In this document: one piece after another, positions 1 through 7,698 of the stretch
Numbering within the stretch: position 1 is the stretch's first letter
Layout: the number at the start of each line of letters is the position of its first letter
Assembly: GCA_049976505.1 (NCBI GenBank)
Contig: JBMFIC010000011.1
Location: 1-43,662, forward strand
Direction: 5' to 3'
Length of the DNA stretch: 43,662 nt
Source: CAYFFZ01 sp049976505
GTDB taxonomy: Archaea > Thermoproteota > Nitrososphaeria > Conexivisphaerales > UBA164
Position numbers and translations under genes: made by a program
Notes under the pieces: generated by a model
Told to the model about the DNA's origin: nothing
Databases searched by the model: none
Seen by the model: the letters and a program-made list of their open reading frames with translations, nothing else

Positions 1-687
1 CCTCCAGGATGTGGGAAGACCCTGATGGCAAAGGCCCTCGCAAACGAGAGCAAGGCGAACCTGATAACGATCAAGGGCCCGGAAATCCTCAGCAAGTGGG
101 TAGGGGAATCTGAGAAGGCAATCAGGGAGATCTTCAGGAAGGCCAAGTCGTCAGCGCCGTCCATAATACTTCTCGACGAAGTGGACTCGATAACAAAGAT
201 AAGGGGCGGCGAGTACGAGGTGCTGGAGTCCCTCGTCAGCCAGCTGATAACCTCGATAGACTCCCTTCAGCCGGAGGACATGGTCTTCCTGATAGGCACT
301 ACAAACAGGCCGGATCTGATAGACCCATCCTTTCTCAGGCCCGGCAGGTTCGATCTGATCATATACGTCAGGCCTCCAAACAGGGAGGAAAGGGAGGAAA
401 TACTGAAGATACTAACCAGGAACACAAAGCTTGACGAGGACGTGAGCCTCTCGGAGATAGCCGCCAGGACAGATGGGTATTCAGGGGCGGATCTAAAGTC
501 GATAGTCAGGGAGGCTGGGATAAGTGCCATAAGCAGAGGATCTTCGGTGATAACGAGGGACGACTTCGAGAAAGCCCTTGCAGCAGTAAAGCCATCGCTC
601 AGCCCCCAGCTGCTCAAGTTCTACGAGGAGATGTCGAAGAGGCTTGAGTCCAGGTTCAACCTAAACCTCGGGGCTATATACGCTTAA
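1..687 (+). CDS. CDC48/VAT-type AAA ATPase, C-terminal part (5' truncated by window)
   Basis: The reading frame is open from base 1, so the gene begins upstream; the first residues (PPGCGKTLMAKAL) are the end of a Walker A motif. It continues with the pore-loop/hinge SKWVGESEKAIREIF, Walker B IILLDEVDS, and the second region of homology around TTNRPDLIDPSFLRPGRFD with its arginine fingers, then a helical lid (DGYSGADLKSIVREA). This is the arrangement of the D2 ring of Cdc48/p97/VAT unfoldases, which extract and unfold proteins for degradation. Only about 228 residues are visible, so a single-ring AAA protein such as a proteasomal ATPase relative cannot be excluded. The C-terminal tail ends in NLNLGAIYA. 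The HIT gene follows at once on the same strand. Confidence 0.9.
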   Translation, partial: PPGCGKTLMAKALANESKANLITIKGPEILSKWVGESEKAIREIFRKAKSSAPSIILLDEVDSITKIRGGEYEVLESLVSQLITSIDSLQPEDMVFLIGTTNRPDLIDPSFLRPGRFDLIIYVRPPNREEREEILKILTRNTKLDEDVSLSEIAARTDGYSGADLKSIVREAGISAISRGSSVITRDDFEKALAAVKPSLSPQLLKFYEEMSKRLESRFNLNLGAIYA

Positions 688-714
688 AAATTGACAGGAT
701 CTAGTATCTTTAGG

Positions 715-1194
715 TTGAAGATACTCTGGTCTCCGTGGAGGCTGAAGGGCGTGGTGGAAAGATCTCCCACCTGCATATTCTGCGACATGGCTTCAAAGGA
801 CAGCACAAAGGACGAGGAGAACCTGATAGTTTACAGGGGCAGAAAGGTCTTCATAGTTATGAACAAGTATCCATATAACAACGGCCACGTCATGATCGTT
901 CCATACAGGCATCTGGTAAAGTTCTCTCAGCTTGATGACCAGGAGGTTCTGGAGGTCTTCGAGCTCCTGAGAAGGCTCGAGGAGTGCTACTCCCGCACCA
1001 TGTCCCCGCATGGGTTTAACTTTGGCGTCAACCTTGGCATAGACGCGGGAGCAGGGTACGAGCACATTCACTTTCACTTGGTTCCAAGATGGCGCGGCGA
1101 CACCAACTTTATGCCGGTGCTGGCCGAAACCAAGGTCATACCCGAATCGCTGACCGATAGCTACAAAAGGCTCAGGGGATGTTTTGAAAAATAG
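715..1194 (+). CDS. HIT family nucleotide-binding hydrolase/transferase
   Basis: The protein has the histidine triad EHIHFHLVPRW near residue 125 and an N-terminal CIFC pair that, with a histidine, often binds zinc in archaeal HIT proteins of the Ap4A-phosphorylase/Fhit type. Such enzymes cleave or phosphorolyse dinucleoside polyphosphates and nucleotide adducts. An upstream TTG at 691 would add eight residues, but TTG 715 gives MKILWSPWR, the usual start of this family, and the A/T-rich box GCTTAAAAATT at about 681-691 lies at leaderless distance. It sits 27 nt after the AAA ATPase stop on the same strand. The exact substrate is not readable from sequence. Confidence 0.85.
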   Translation: MKILWSPWRLKGVVERSPTCIFCDMASKDSTKDEENLIVYRGRKVFIVMNKYPYNNGHVMIVPYRHLVKFSQLDDQEVLEVFELLRRLEECYSRTMSPHGFNFGVNLGIDAGAGYEHIHFHLVPRWRGDTNFMPVLAETKVIPESLTDSYKRLRGCFEK

Positions 1195-1207
1195 GGCAGT
1201 TCAGATT

Positions 1208-2017
1208 CTAAAGAAGTTTCAGAGCCTCCTCGGGAACATCAATGTCCGCAGCCCTCGCGTTCTCAAGCACGTGTTCCTCTCTTGAGGCACGGGGTATTGG
1301 GAACACCGAGCTCCATCTCAGGAGCCACAGAAGGGCCAGCTGAGCCGGCGTAGCTCCATACCTCCTTGACAGCTCAAGAAGCTTGCCGTTATTTACAAGT
1401 GCTCCATGTGCAAGCGGATAGTAGGCCATAAACGCAATGCCTTCCTTTTCGCAGTAAGGTATGAGATCCTTTTCCGGGTTTCGGTGGTTGAGGTTGTACT
1501 CGTTCTGAAGAACTGCTATGTCGTTCTTTTTGAGCATCTTTCTTGCTTCGATGACTCCATTCAGATCAAAGTTGCTCAGGCCGATGTACCGGATCATCCC
1601 GCTGGCCACGGCCTCTTCCATAGCTGCAAGCGCCTCCCTGTTCGCGTCTCTGGAGCCAGGAAAGTGTATCAGATAAAAATCAACGTAATCGGTGCCAAGC
1701 CTTCTGAGGGATCCCTCAAGGCTTCTGAGCAGCTTTTCTCGCCTCAGGTGTGTCGGCCAGACCTTCGTTGAGATCAGGATATCCTTTCTCTGAAAGCCCC
1801 TTATGGCCTCCCCAACCAATGGCTCGGAGCCGTAGAGCTCTGCCGTATCGATCAGGTTTATTCCAGCCTTTAATCCCGAAACCAGCGCCTCAACCTTTCT
1901 CTTTCTGTCCCTCAGCCATCCCAGCTTAGCAGTGATGATCCAGAGGGGGTCGTAGTAGGTTCCCATGCCTATAACTGAGGCGCTGATGCCCGTGTTCCCA
2001 AATTTTTTATACTTCAT
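1208..2017 (-). CDS. Aldo/keto reductase
   Basis: A full-length AKR (about 269 residues): MKYKKFGNTGISASVIGMG at the N-terminus, the catalytic Asp/Tyr in NLIDTAELYGSE, the catalytic Lys in ILISTKVWP and the catalytic His in YLIHFPGS. It would reduce aldehydes or ketones with NAD(P)H in the cytoplasm; the substrate is unknown. An ATG six codons upstream (2035) is possible, but it would lie only about 15 nt from the TATA-like TATATATAT on the minus strand at 2050-2058, whereas ATG 2017 has leaderless spacing. The gene converges on the HIT gene with 13 bases between them. RNA mapping would settle the start. Confidence 0.9.
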   Translation of the reverse strand: MKYKKFGNTGISASVIGMGTYYDPLWIITAKLGWLRDRKRKVEALVSGLKAGINLIDTAELYGSEPLVGEAIRGFQRKDILISTKVWPTHLRREKLLRSLEGSLRRLGTDYVDFYLIHFPGSRDANREALAAMEEAVASGMIRYIGLSNFDLNGVIEARKMLKKNDIAVLQNEYNLNHRNPEKDLIPYCEKEGIAFMAYYPLAHGALVNNGKLLELSRRYGATPAQLALLWLLRWSSVFPIPRASREEHVLENARAADIDVPEEALKLL

Positions 2018-2120
2018 AGGAACTCCGATGGACATTTCGTATCTTTACATTATATATATTATGATATTTAGCACATAGCTACAGCCTGGAGCTCTGAGCT
2101 CATCGTGGATCAGCTAAAAG

Positions 2121-2128
2121 TTTTAAAA
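2121..2128 (+). promoter_or_regulatory. TATA box for tRNA-Leu
   Basis: TTTTAAAA preceded by purines lies 33 nt before the first base of tRNA-Leu, as expected for an archaeal TBP/TFB promoter with transcription starting about 25 nt downstream. Assigned by spacing only. Confidence 0.5.
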
Positions 2129-2161
2129 ATGGATATAAGCAAAGATCAAAAACCTCATAAT

Positions 2162-2257
2162 GCGGGGGTCCCCTAGCCAGGTCAATGGGGGCAGAGGTTG
2201 CCTAAGCTCAAGACCTGCTGGCAAAGGCCTACGTGGGTTCAAATCCCACCCCCCGCA
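2162..2257 (+). tRNA. tRNA-Leu (anticodon CAA) with a short non-canonical intron
   Basis: Acceptor GCGGGGG (2162-2168) pairs with CCCCCGC (2250-2256), discriminator A. T arm GTGGG-TTCAAAT-CCCAC is at 2233-2249. The long variable arm (2219-2232) contains a GGC/GCC hairpin, typical of a class II leucine tRNA. The anticodon loop CTCAAGA (2207-2213) with stem CCTGC (2214-2218) gives anticodon CAA. The 5' strand of that stem is GCAG (2191-2194) plus G2206, leaving 11 extra bases at 2195-2205. This is best read as an intron between tRNA positions 30 and 31: exon GGCA (2190-2193) can pair with intron TGCC (2199-2202), as in a relaxed bulge-helix-bulge. The mature tRNA would be 85 nt. No CCA is encoded. 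Confidence 0.9.
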
Positions 2258-2347
2258 CTGCTGAGCCTAAGTAGCGTCCTGTTTGCGTAGATTATATGTT
2301 TGAGCTCCGTTTTTAAACTGACGCGTTTGCGCTTTCTCAAGCAACGG

Positions 2348-2355
2348 TTTAAATA
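2348..2355 (+). promoter_or_regulatory. TATA box of the BMP importer operon
   Basis: TTTAAATA ends 26 nt before the ATG at 2381, so the first base of the mRNA should be at or very near the start codon (leaderless). The identical octamer sits before the ATPase gene at 3511-3518. Confidence 0.7.
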
Positions 2356-2380
2356 CAGGCTTTTTTGAAAATTATCTGAT

Positions 2381-3451
2381 ATGAAGAGAAGGTCCATTTC
2401 TTCAGCGGCGATCGCGATCATGGTCATAGTTATAATAGTGGTTGCCGGAGTAGCTGGGTACTATTACTACATGAACATGCAGGCCAAGAAGAGCAAGCCG
2501 CAGGTGGTAAAAATTGCGGTGCTGCTCCCATACGTGGTTAACGACTATGGCTGGAACCAGAACATGTATCAGGCTATAGCGCAGATAGCCAGCGTATACC
2601 ACATCAACTATACCGTAGATCAGAACCTTGGATACTCACCTTCTGCGGTAGAAAGCGCTCTTGAGTACTATGCTTCAAACGGATACAACATTATAGTGGC
2701 CTGGACAGTCGGATGGCAACAGGAGGTGCTTACCGTTGCGCCCAAATATCCAAACGTTTGGTTCATAGGAGCCGATCTCACCAATTTTACGAACCCAACA
2801 ACCGGTCAGCCAGAGAAGAACGTGGTCAGCATAGCAATAGACCTTATTGATGGGGCCTATGCTGCTGGCGTTCTGGCGGCCTTCCTGACTAAAACAGGAA
2901 TAATAGGCTACCAGGCTGGATTCTCATATCCGATAGAAGTTGCTATAGGCAACGCGTTCCTTCAGGGAGCCCTCAGCGTCAACAAGAACATAAAGCTGGT
3001 CTACGACTTCCCCGGAACTTGGGCAGACGTTGAGAAAGGATACATAGGAGCAAAGTCGCTTATAGCAGCAGGAGCAGACGTAATCCTCTTCAGGGGAGAT
3101 GGACAGACTCTGGGCGGAGAGCAGGCATGCGCAGCTGCAGGAGTGTATGCGATTGGGGACATGGTGGACCAGTCCCCGCTAAATCCAAACGTAATAGTTG
3201 CCAGCAACTATTTCAATGACACGCTGGTGCTGCAGGAAGTGCTAGAAAGGTATTACAATGGAACCCTGTCGGAATGGGCCGATCAGAACGTGGTGATACC
3301 TGGCTCTAACTATCTGCTTCTGGGCCCAGCAGCATACAAGCTGCTCACTCCACAGCAGCTCAATTACGTGGAACAGGTAATAGAGGGAATAAAGAACGGA
3401 ACCATCGTAGTGCCCTACAACGCTACGCTGCCACCCTCTGGAGCCGTATAA
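2381..3451 (+). CDS. BMP-family ABC transporter substrate-binding lipoprotein/membrane-anchored protein
   Basis: An N-terminal membrane anchor (about residues 10-31, hydrophobic and ending in GYYYYMNMQ) precedes a periplasmic-binding-protein fold of the BMP/Med type: KIAVLLPYVVNDYGWNQNMY, a central segment VSIAIDLIDGAYAAGVLAAF, and the conserved DVILFRGDGQTLGG region. BMP proteins such as PnrA-type receptors bind purine nucleosides and related ligands outside the cell and deliver them to a two-permease ABC importer. The ATPase and both permeases follow on the same strand. There is no clear lipobox cysteine, so anchoring is by the uncleaved helix. Nucleoside as ligand is inferred from the family. 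Confidence 0.9.
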   Translation: MKRRSISSAAIAIMVIVIIVVAGVAGYYYYMNMQAKKSKPQVVKIAVLLPYVVNDYGWNQNMYQAIAQIASVYHINYTVDQNLGYSPSAVESALEYYASNGYNIIVAWTVGWQQEVLTVAPKYPNVWFIGADLTNFTNPTTGQPEKNVVSIAIDLIDGAYAAGVLAAFLTKTGIIGYQAGFSYPIEVAIGNAFLQGALSVNKNIKLVYDFPGTWADVEKGYIGAKSLIAAGADVILFRGDGQTLGGEQACAAAGVYAIGDMVDQSPLNPNVIVASNYFNDTLVLQEVLERYYNGTLSEWADQNVVIPGSNYLLLGPAAYKLLTPQQLNYVEQVIEGIKNGTIVVPYNATLPPSGAV

Positions 3452-3464
3452 AGCTTTAGACGTC

Positions 3465-3478
3465 TTATTTTTTATTTT
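3465..3478 (+). terminator. Poly-T terminator after the binding protein gene
   Basis: A T-rich tract (TTATTTTTTATTTT) lies 13 nt beyond the stop codon. Archaeal RNA polymerase terminates at such tracts without a hairpin. Partial termination would let the binding protein be made in excess over the ATPase and permeases, which also have a separate TATA box. Confidence 0.5.
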
Positions 3479-3510
3479 CATGCTTTGTTTGCTTTTATGA
3501 GCACTTAACG

Positions 3511-3518
3511 TTTAAATA
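3511..3518 (+). promoter_or_regulatory. TATA box for the importer ATPase gene
   Basis: TTTAAATA, the same octamer as before the binding protein, ends 28 nt before the ATG at 3546. This supports the ATG rather than the upstream in-frame TTG at 3522 as the start. Confidence 0.6.
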
Positions 3519-3545
3519 GGATTGGGTGAAAAACGGAACATAATA

Positions 3546-5051
3546 ATGAATAGGGTGTCCGTTGGATTATATAATATTAGCAAAAGCTTTCCGGGCGTTA
3601 GAGCTCTTGATAACGTAACGGTTGAAGCTTACAGAGGTGAGGTGCATGCGATTCTCGGAGAGAACGGCGCGGGCAAGACCACTCTCATGAACATACTTTA
3701 CGGTCTTCTTAAACCCGATGCAGGACGCATTGAAATCGATGGGAAAAGGGTTTCATTAAGAAGCCCTAAGGATGCTCTAAGCCTAGGCATAGGGATGGTG
3801 CATCAGCACTTTAGCCTGATCCCAACGTTAACGGTCAAGGAGAACTTCCAGCTTCTGACAAACAAAAAGGTAGATGAAAAGGAAATAATGGAGCTCTCAA
3901 AAAGGCTCAACCTGTCCGTTAATCCTAACGCTAAGGTTAGTTCCCTTTCAGCTGGCGAAAGACAGAGGCTCGAGGTTCTAAGGCTTCTTTATTTTAACTT
4001 TAGAATAATGATTTTCGATGAGCCTACAAGCGTGTTGACGCCCCTGGAGACCGACAACCTTCTGAAGGAGATCAGGAAGATGGCAGAGGAAGGAAGAACC
4101 ATTTTCTTCATTTCTCACAAGCTTAATGAAGTAATGGCCGTCAGCGACAGGATAACCGTGCTAAGAAAGGGAAGGGTTACCTGGACTGGAAGAGCCTCAG
4201 AAACCACCATGGAGGATCTGATAAAGCACATGGTTGAAAGGCTTCCGGCGATAGAAACGAAGGATTATCAGGCAGGACGGGAGCAGGTGTTAACAGTAAG
4301 CGATCTAAAGGTTAGAAGCGAAAAGGGCCATCTGGCCGTTAATATGAAAAGAAACAGAGTAGAGGTATATAAAGGCGAGGTCGTGGGAATTGCGGGAATA
4401 GCGGGAAACGGGCAGCTGGAGCTCTTTGATGCCATATTTGGTCTGAGAAAGGCCGAGGGCGGAAAGGTGCTTTTTAAGGGAATTGATGTAACTCATCTGC
4501 CAGTATACAAAAGGATCGCGCTTGGCATGGGATATATTCCAGAGGACAGGATACTGACCGGCCTTGCGCCCGATCTCAGCGTAAAGGAGAACCTAATAAT
4601 GAAGCTTATAGATAGTCCACGTATTAAGAGCATGGGCATCTTTCTCGATGAAGGGAGAATAAACGAATACGCCGAAGAGCTTATCAGGGAATTCGATATA
4701 AAAACGCCTAGCCCTGATACGCCAGTTAAAACGCTCTCTGGGGGCAACCTGCAGAGGGTTATCCTTGCTAGGGAGATCTCCATGAAGCCCGATCTTCTAT
4801 TAGCGTATGAGCCCACTAAGGGTCTTGACATAGCCGCCACGTACTTTATCAGGAACAAGCTGATAGAGTACGCAAAAAGCGGTGGGAGCGTGCTGGTGTT
4901 TTCCGAGGACCTTGATGAGCTTCAGAACATCTCTGACAGAATATATGTTATCTACAATGGTGACATAGTAGCAATGTTCAGGAGGAGCGAGTTTGACGCG
5001 TATAAGATCGGAAAGGCGATGAGCGGAATCGTATTAGCAGAGGTGTCGTAA
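3546..5051 (+). CDS. BMP-type ABC importer ATP-binding protein (two nucleotide-binding domains)
   Basis: Two tandem ABC domains in about 501 residues, as in nucleoside, ribose and simple-sugar importers. The first domain has Walker A GENGAGKTT, a signature near SLSAGERQRLEVLRLLY and Walker B IMIFDEPTSVLTP. The second has a degenerate Walker A (GIAGNGQLELFDAIFG), signature TLSGGNLQRVILAREIS and Walker B region LLAYEPTKGLD. The second Walker A lacks the usual lysine, which is normal for the C-terminal half of this family. It would power uptake by the two permeases that follow with 2-nt spacing and then overlap. The start is set at ATG 3546 because of the TATA box; TTG 3522 would add eight residues. 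Confidence 0.93.
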   Translation: MNRVSVGLYNISKSFPGVRALDNVTVEAYRGEVHAILGENGAGKTTLMNILYGLLKPDAGRIEIDGKRVSLRSPKDALSLGIGMVHQHFSLIPTLTVKENFQLLTNKKVDEKEIMELSKRLNLSVNPNAKVSSLSAGERQRLEVLRLLYFNFRIMIFDEPTSVLTPLETDNLLKEIRKMAEEGRTIFFISHKLNEVMAVSDRITVLRKGRVTWTGRASETTMEDLIKHMVERLPAIETKDYQAGREQVLTVSDLKVRSEKGHLAVNMKRNRVEVYKGEVVGIAGIAGNGQLELFDAIFGLRKAEGGKVLFKGIDVTHLPVYKRIALGMGYIPEDRILTGLAPDLSVKENLIMKLIDSPRIKSMGIFLDEGRINEYAEELIREFDIKTPSPDTPVKTLSGGNLQRVILAREISMKPDLLLAYEPTKGLDIAATYFIRNKLIEYAKSGGSVLVFSEDLDELQNISDRIYVIYNGDIVAMFRRSEFDAYKIGKAMSGIVLAEVS

Positions 5052-5053
5052 TT

Positions 5054-6103
5054 ATGAAGGTAACAAAAGGGGATCTAGTGGTTAGCTTTATTGCCTATTT
5101 TGTTTCGTTCATGCTGGCCATAGGCCTGGGAGCGGTTCTGATCTATTTTATCCTTCACGTAAATCCCTTTTATGCGCTATCAATTATAGTTACTTCAGCG
5201 CTCTTCATGAGCGTTGGCCAGCGAACCACCTTCTATATATTAGTTGAGCTAACGCTGATATCGCTGGGGTTGGCCCTCTCGTATAGAGCCAGGTTCTGGA
5301 ACATAGGAGCGGACGGACAGTACATATTTGGAGCCATATTAGGAATGCAGACCGTATTTGCGCTTGAACATATTCACGTTCATTCGCCGTTTCTCGCAGT
5401 TCCAGCAATACTGCTGATGGGCCTTTTAGGAGGCATGCTCTATGGACTGATCCCGGCTCTACTAAAGGTTGTTCTTAACGTAAACGAAGTGCTCTCTTCT
5501 CTTATGCTCAACTTTATAGCTATATATTTCATGACATGGCTTGTTGACGTTACTGGACCTTGGAAGGATCCCTATGCCGCGGAGCTCGAGAGCTATCCGA
5601 TACCTTATTCATACTATCTGGAAAACCCCTTCGTGTTAATTGCGATAATGGCCGCGGCTATAATCATAATATACCTGCTAGCCGGGAAAACATCGTTCGG
5701 CTTTAAGATAAAAATCATGGGCTCTAGCCTTAACGCGGCCGAGTACGCGGGGGTTAGAAAGGCTACCGTTTACGTCTATCTTGGCATAATTTCAGGAGGC
5801 CTCTCTGGCATTGCGGGAGCCATAGACCTTCTGGCAGTCTCACACATACTTTCCTCGACGTTCGACAGCCTTTACATGGGGTATCTAAGCATTTTTACTA
5901 CGTGGCTTGCTTCTCTTAACCCTCTTTTTGTTGTGCTATCATCCTTGCTAATGTCAACGTTGGTTAGCGGAGGATACTTCATGGAAGCCTTATCTGGGGT
6001 TTCAATGCTTTTCGTTTACTACTTTGAGGGCATAGTCTTTATCAGTATCATCATCTTTGAAACGATGAAGGGCAGGCTGAAGAGGATGATGGGGCTTGAG
6101 TAG
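5054..6103 (+). CDS. BMP-type ABC importer permease 1
   Basis: About 349 residues with eight to ten hydrophobic helices and the family features FWNIGADGQYIFGAILGMQ and VNEVLSSLMLNFIA, as in the YufP/NupB-like branch of branched-chain/simple-sugar-type permeases. It forms the channel with the next gene product, which it overlaps by 8 nt. The start codon ATG lies 2 nt after the ATPase stop, consistent with one polycistronic mRNA. The direction is import, inferred from the binding protein in the same operon. Confidence 0.92.
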   Translation: MKVTKGDLVVSFIAYFVSFMLAIGLGAVLIYFILHVNPFYALSIIVTSALFMSVGQRTTFYILVELTLISLGLALSYRARFWNIGADGQYIFGAILGMQTVFALEHIHVHSPFLAVPAILLMGLLGGMLYGLIPALLKVVLNVNEVLSSLMLNFIAIYFMTWLVDVTGPWKDPYAAELESYPIPYSYYLENPFVLIAIMAAAIIIIYLLAGKTSFGFKIKIMGSSLNAAEYAGVRKATVYVYLGIISGGLSGIAGAIDLLAVSHILSSTFDSLYMGYLSIFTTWLASLNPLFVVLSSLLMSTLVSGGYFMEALSGVSMLFVYYFEGIVFISIIIFETMKGRLKRMMGLE

Positions 6104-7031
6104 CGTAATACCTCTTGGAGAGTTCCTGCTCGAAATAATAAAGATAGGAATATCATACACCACGGTCTATCTGCTGGCCAGCCTTGGTGAGATTTATGCT
6201 GAAAAATCAGGCGTGCTGAACCTATCTCTTGAAGGCATAATGGCGATGGGGGCATTCCTGGGATACGTTTTTGCTTTGGCCTCGAACAACCCATACGCTG
6301 GACTTCTTGGGGGGCTGATAGCGGGGCTGGCGCTGGGCCTTCTTTTTGCTTTTGTGGCTATAACCCTTGGAGTGAATCAGGTTCTTGCTGGGCTTAGCGT
6401 GTGGCTTGTGGGAATGGGACTTGCGGACTTCTTCTACATCATAACTTACGGAAAGACCGCAGTGCTGCAGGTCGCTCCAAAGCTTCCCACGGTGCCGGTC
6501 CCAATTCTATCGAACTTGCCAGTCATAGGACCGGTCCTGTTTGATCATACGCTGGTTGACTACTTGGCGTATCTGATTGTTCCTGTCCTATGGTACATAA
6601 TGTTCAAAACTAGGGCTGGCCTGAAGATCATCAGCGTTGGGGAGAATCCAAAGGCAGCGGATTCCATGGGCATCGATGTGATAAAGGTACGTTACACAAC
6701 GGTCATCTTTGGAAGCGTTATGGCAGGAATTTCTGGAAGCGTCATTTCTATGACTGTTGGCCTGTATCAGGTTGGCATGATAGCTGGAAGGGGGTGGATA
6801 TCTATCGGAATTGCTGCGTTCAGCGGCCTAAATCCAGCCTACGGGCTTTTAGCATCGCTCCTGTTTGGCGTAGTAAGCGCTCTTGGGCCGTCGCTCATGA
6901 TCATAGGCTACAGAGTTCCATACGAGTTCCTCGACATGACCCCCTTTATAGCGCTGCTTGTGGTCGTCATGCTGATCTCCAAGCAGATGAGGATGCCATC
7001 AGCGCACGGCAAGCCATATAAGAGGGAATGA
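6096..7031 (+). CDS. BMP-type ABC importer permease 2
   Basis: About 311 residues, highly hydrophobic, with the conserved SGVLNLSLEGIMAMGAFLG motif and ISVGENPKAADSMGIDV cytoplasmic loop of the YufQ/NupC-like permease. The start is TTG 6096, inside the end of the previous gene. ATG alternatives occur only after the conserved N-terminal helix, so the TTG is needed. It partners permease 1. Its stop codon overlaps the ATG of the next gene (ATGA), indicating translational coupling to the unknown gene that follows. Confidence 0.92.
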   Translation: MSSVIPLGEFLLEIIKIGISYTTVYLLASLGEIYAEKSGVLNLSLEGIMAMGAFLGYVFALASNNPYAGLLGGLIAGLALGLLFAFVAITLGVNQVLAGLSVWLVGMGLADFFYIITYGKTAVLQVAPKLPTVPVPILSNLPVIGPVLFDHTLVDYLAYLIVPVLWYIMFKTRAGLKIISVGENPKAADSMGIDVIKVRYTTVIFGSVMAGISGSVISMTVGLYQVGMIAGRGWISIGIAAFSGLNPAYGLLASLLFGVVSALGPSLMIIGYRVPYEFLDMTPFIALLVVVMLISKQMRMPSAHGKPYKRE

Positions 7032-7675
7032 GGGACGGAAAGAGGGCAGTTCTGGTCGCTCTTATATTATGCATAATCACCGCATCGTATTTTTACTACG
7101 GCTATTTGGCCTATCTTGAAGCCAGATCAGCGCCATTTGGCGAGATTCTGGTGTATCAGGTTACAAGGAGCTTTGGGTTTAACGGAAGATTCGTTAACTA
7201 CACGGAGTTTCTTAGATACAGCTTCGGCGAGCCCAGGGATGGAAAGCTTAACATAACGGTCACTGAGCCTCAGCAGACATACCTGGTCATAATTTCATTG
7301 CAAAACTATTCGATCCTCTCAGTAAAATATCAAGGCACTAACATCAGCTTAAACGCTAACCGGGGCGAGATAGAGGACATCTATCTTCCATACATTTTTA
7401 ACGCTAAAAATACCACCTTTACAATAATAGGATACAGCTTCACCAAAGTCGGATACAGAAGCATAACAGTGCCAGCGCTTGGAAAAGTTGATGCAGAGGT
7501 GCTAGTAGCGCGGGTTAACGGCCCGCTGGGGCAATCAAACTATACCCTGACAATCTACTTCTATTACAACAGAGAAGGTCTGCTTGTAAAATCAACGTAC
7601 ATATGGAGCAGCAGTGGCCCTACAGGTTATTACTACAGAAACGTAACATCTGTACTGTACAAAATATATCAGTAA
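7028..7675 (+). CDS. Unknown membrane-anchored extracellular protein, last gene of the importer operon
   Basis: I do not recognise this 215-residue protein. It starts by ATGA overlap with permease 2, so it is cotranslated with the importer. One N-terminal hydrophobic helix (about residues 8-25) would anchor it with the remainder outside. The outer part is rich in beta-prone, Tyr/Thr/Asn sequence and carries many N-glycosylation sequons (NYT, NIT, NYS, NIS, NTT, NVT), as archaeal surface proteins do. It has no cysteine motif or catalytic signature that I can see. Its position suggests a surface accessory of the importer, for example a docking or S-layer-linked component, but that is inference. 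Confidence 0.75.
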   Translation: MRDGKRAVLVALILCIITASYFYYGYLAYLEARSAPFGEILVYQVTRSFGFNGRFVNYTEFLRYSFGEPRDGKLNITVTEPQQTYLVIISLQNYSILSVKYQGTNISLNANRGEIEDIYLPYIFNAKNTTFTIIGYSFTKVGYRSITVPALGKVDAEVLVARVNGPLGQSNYTLTIYFYYNREGLLVKSTYIWSSSGPTGYYYRNVTSVLYKIYQ

Positions 7676-7698
7676 AAAGGCTGCGCATAAAAATGATT

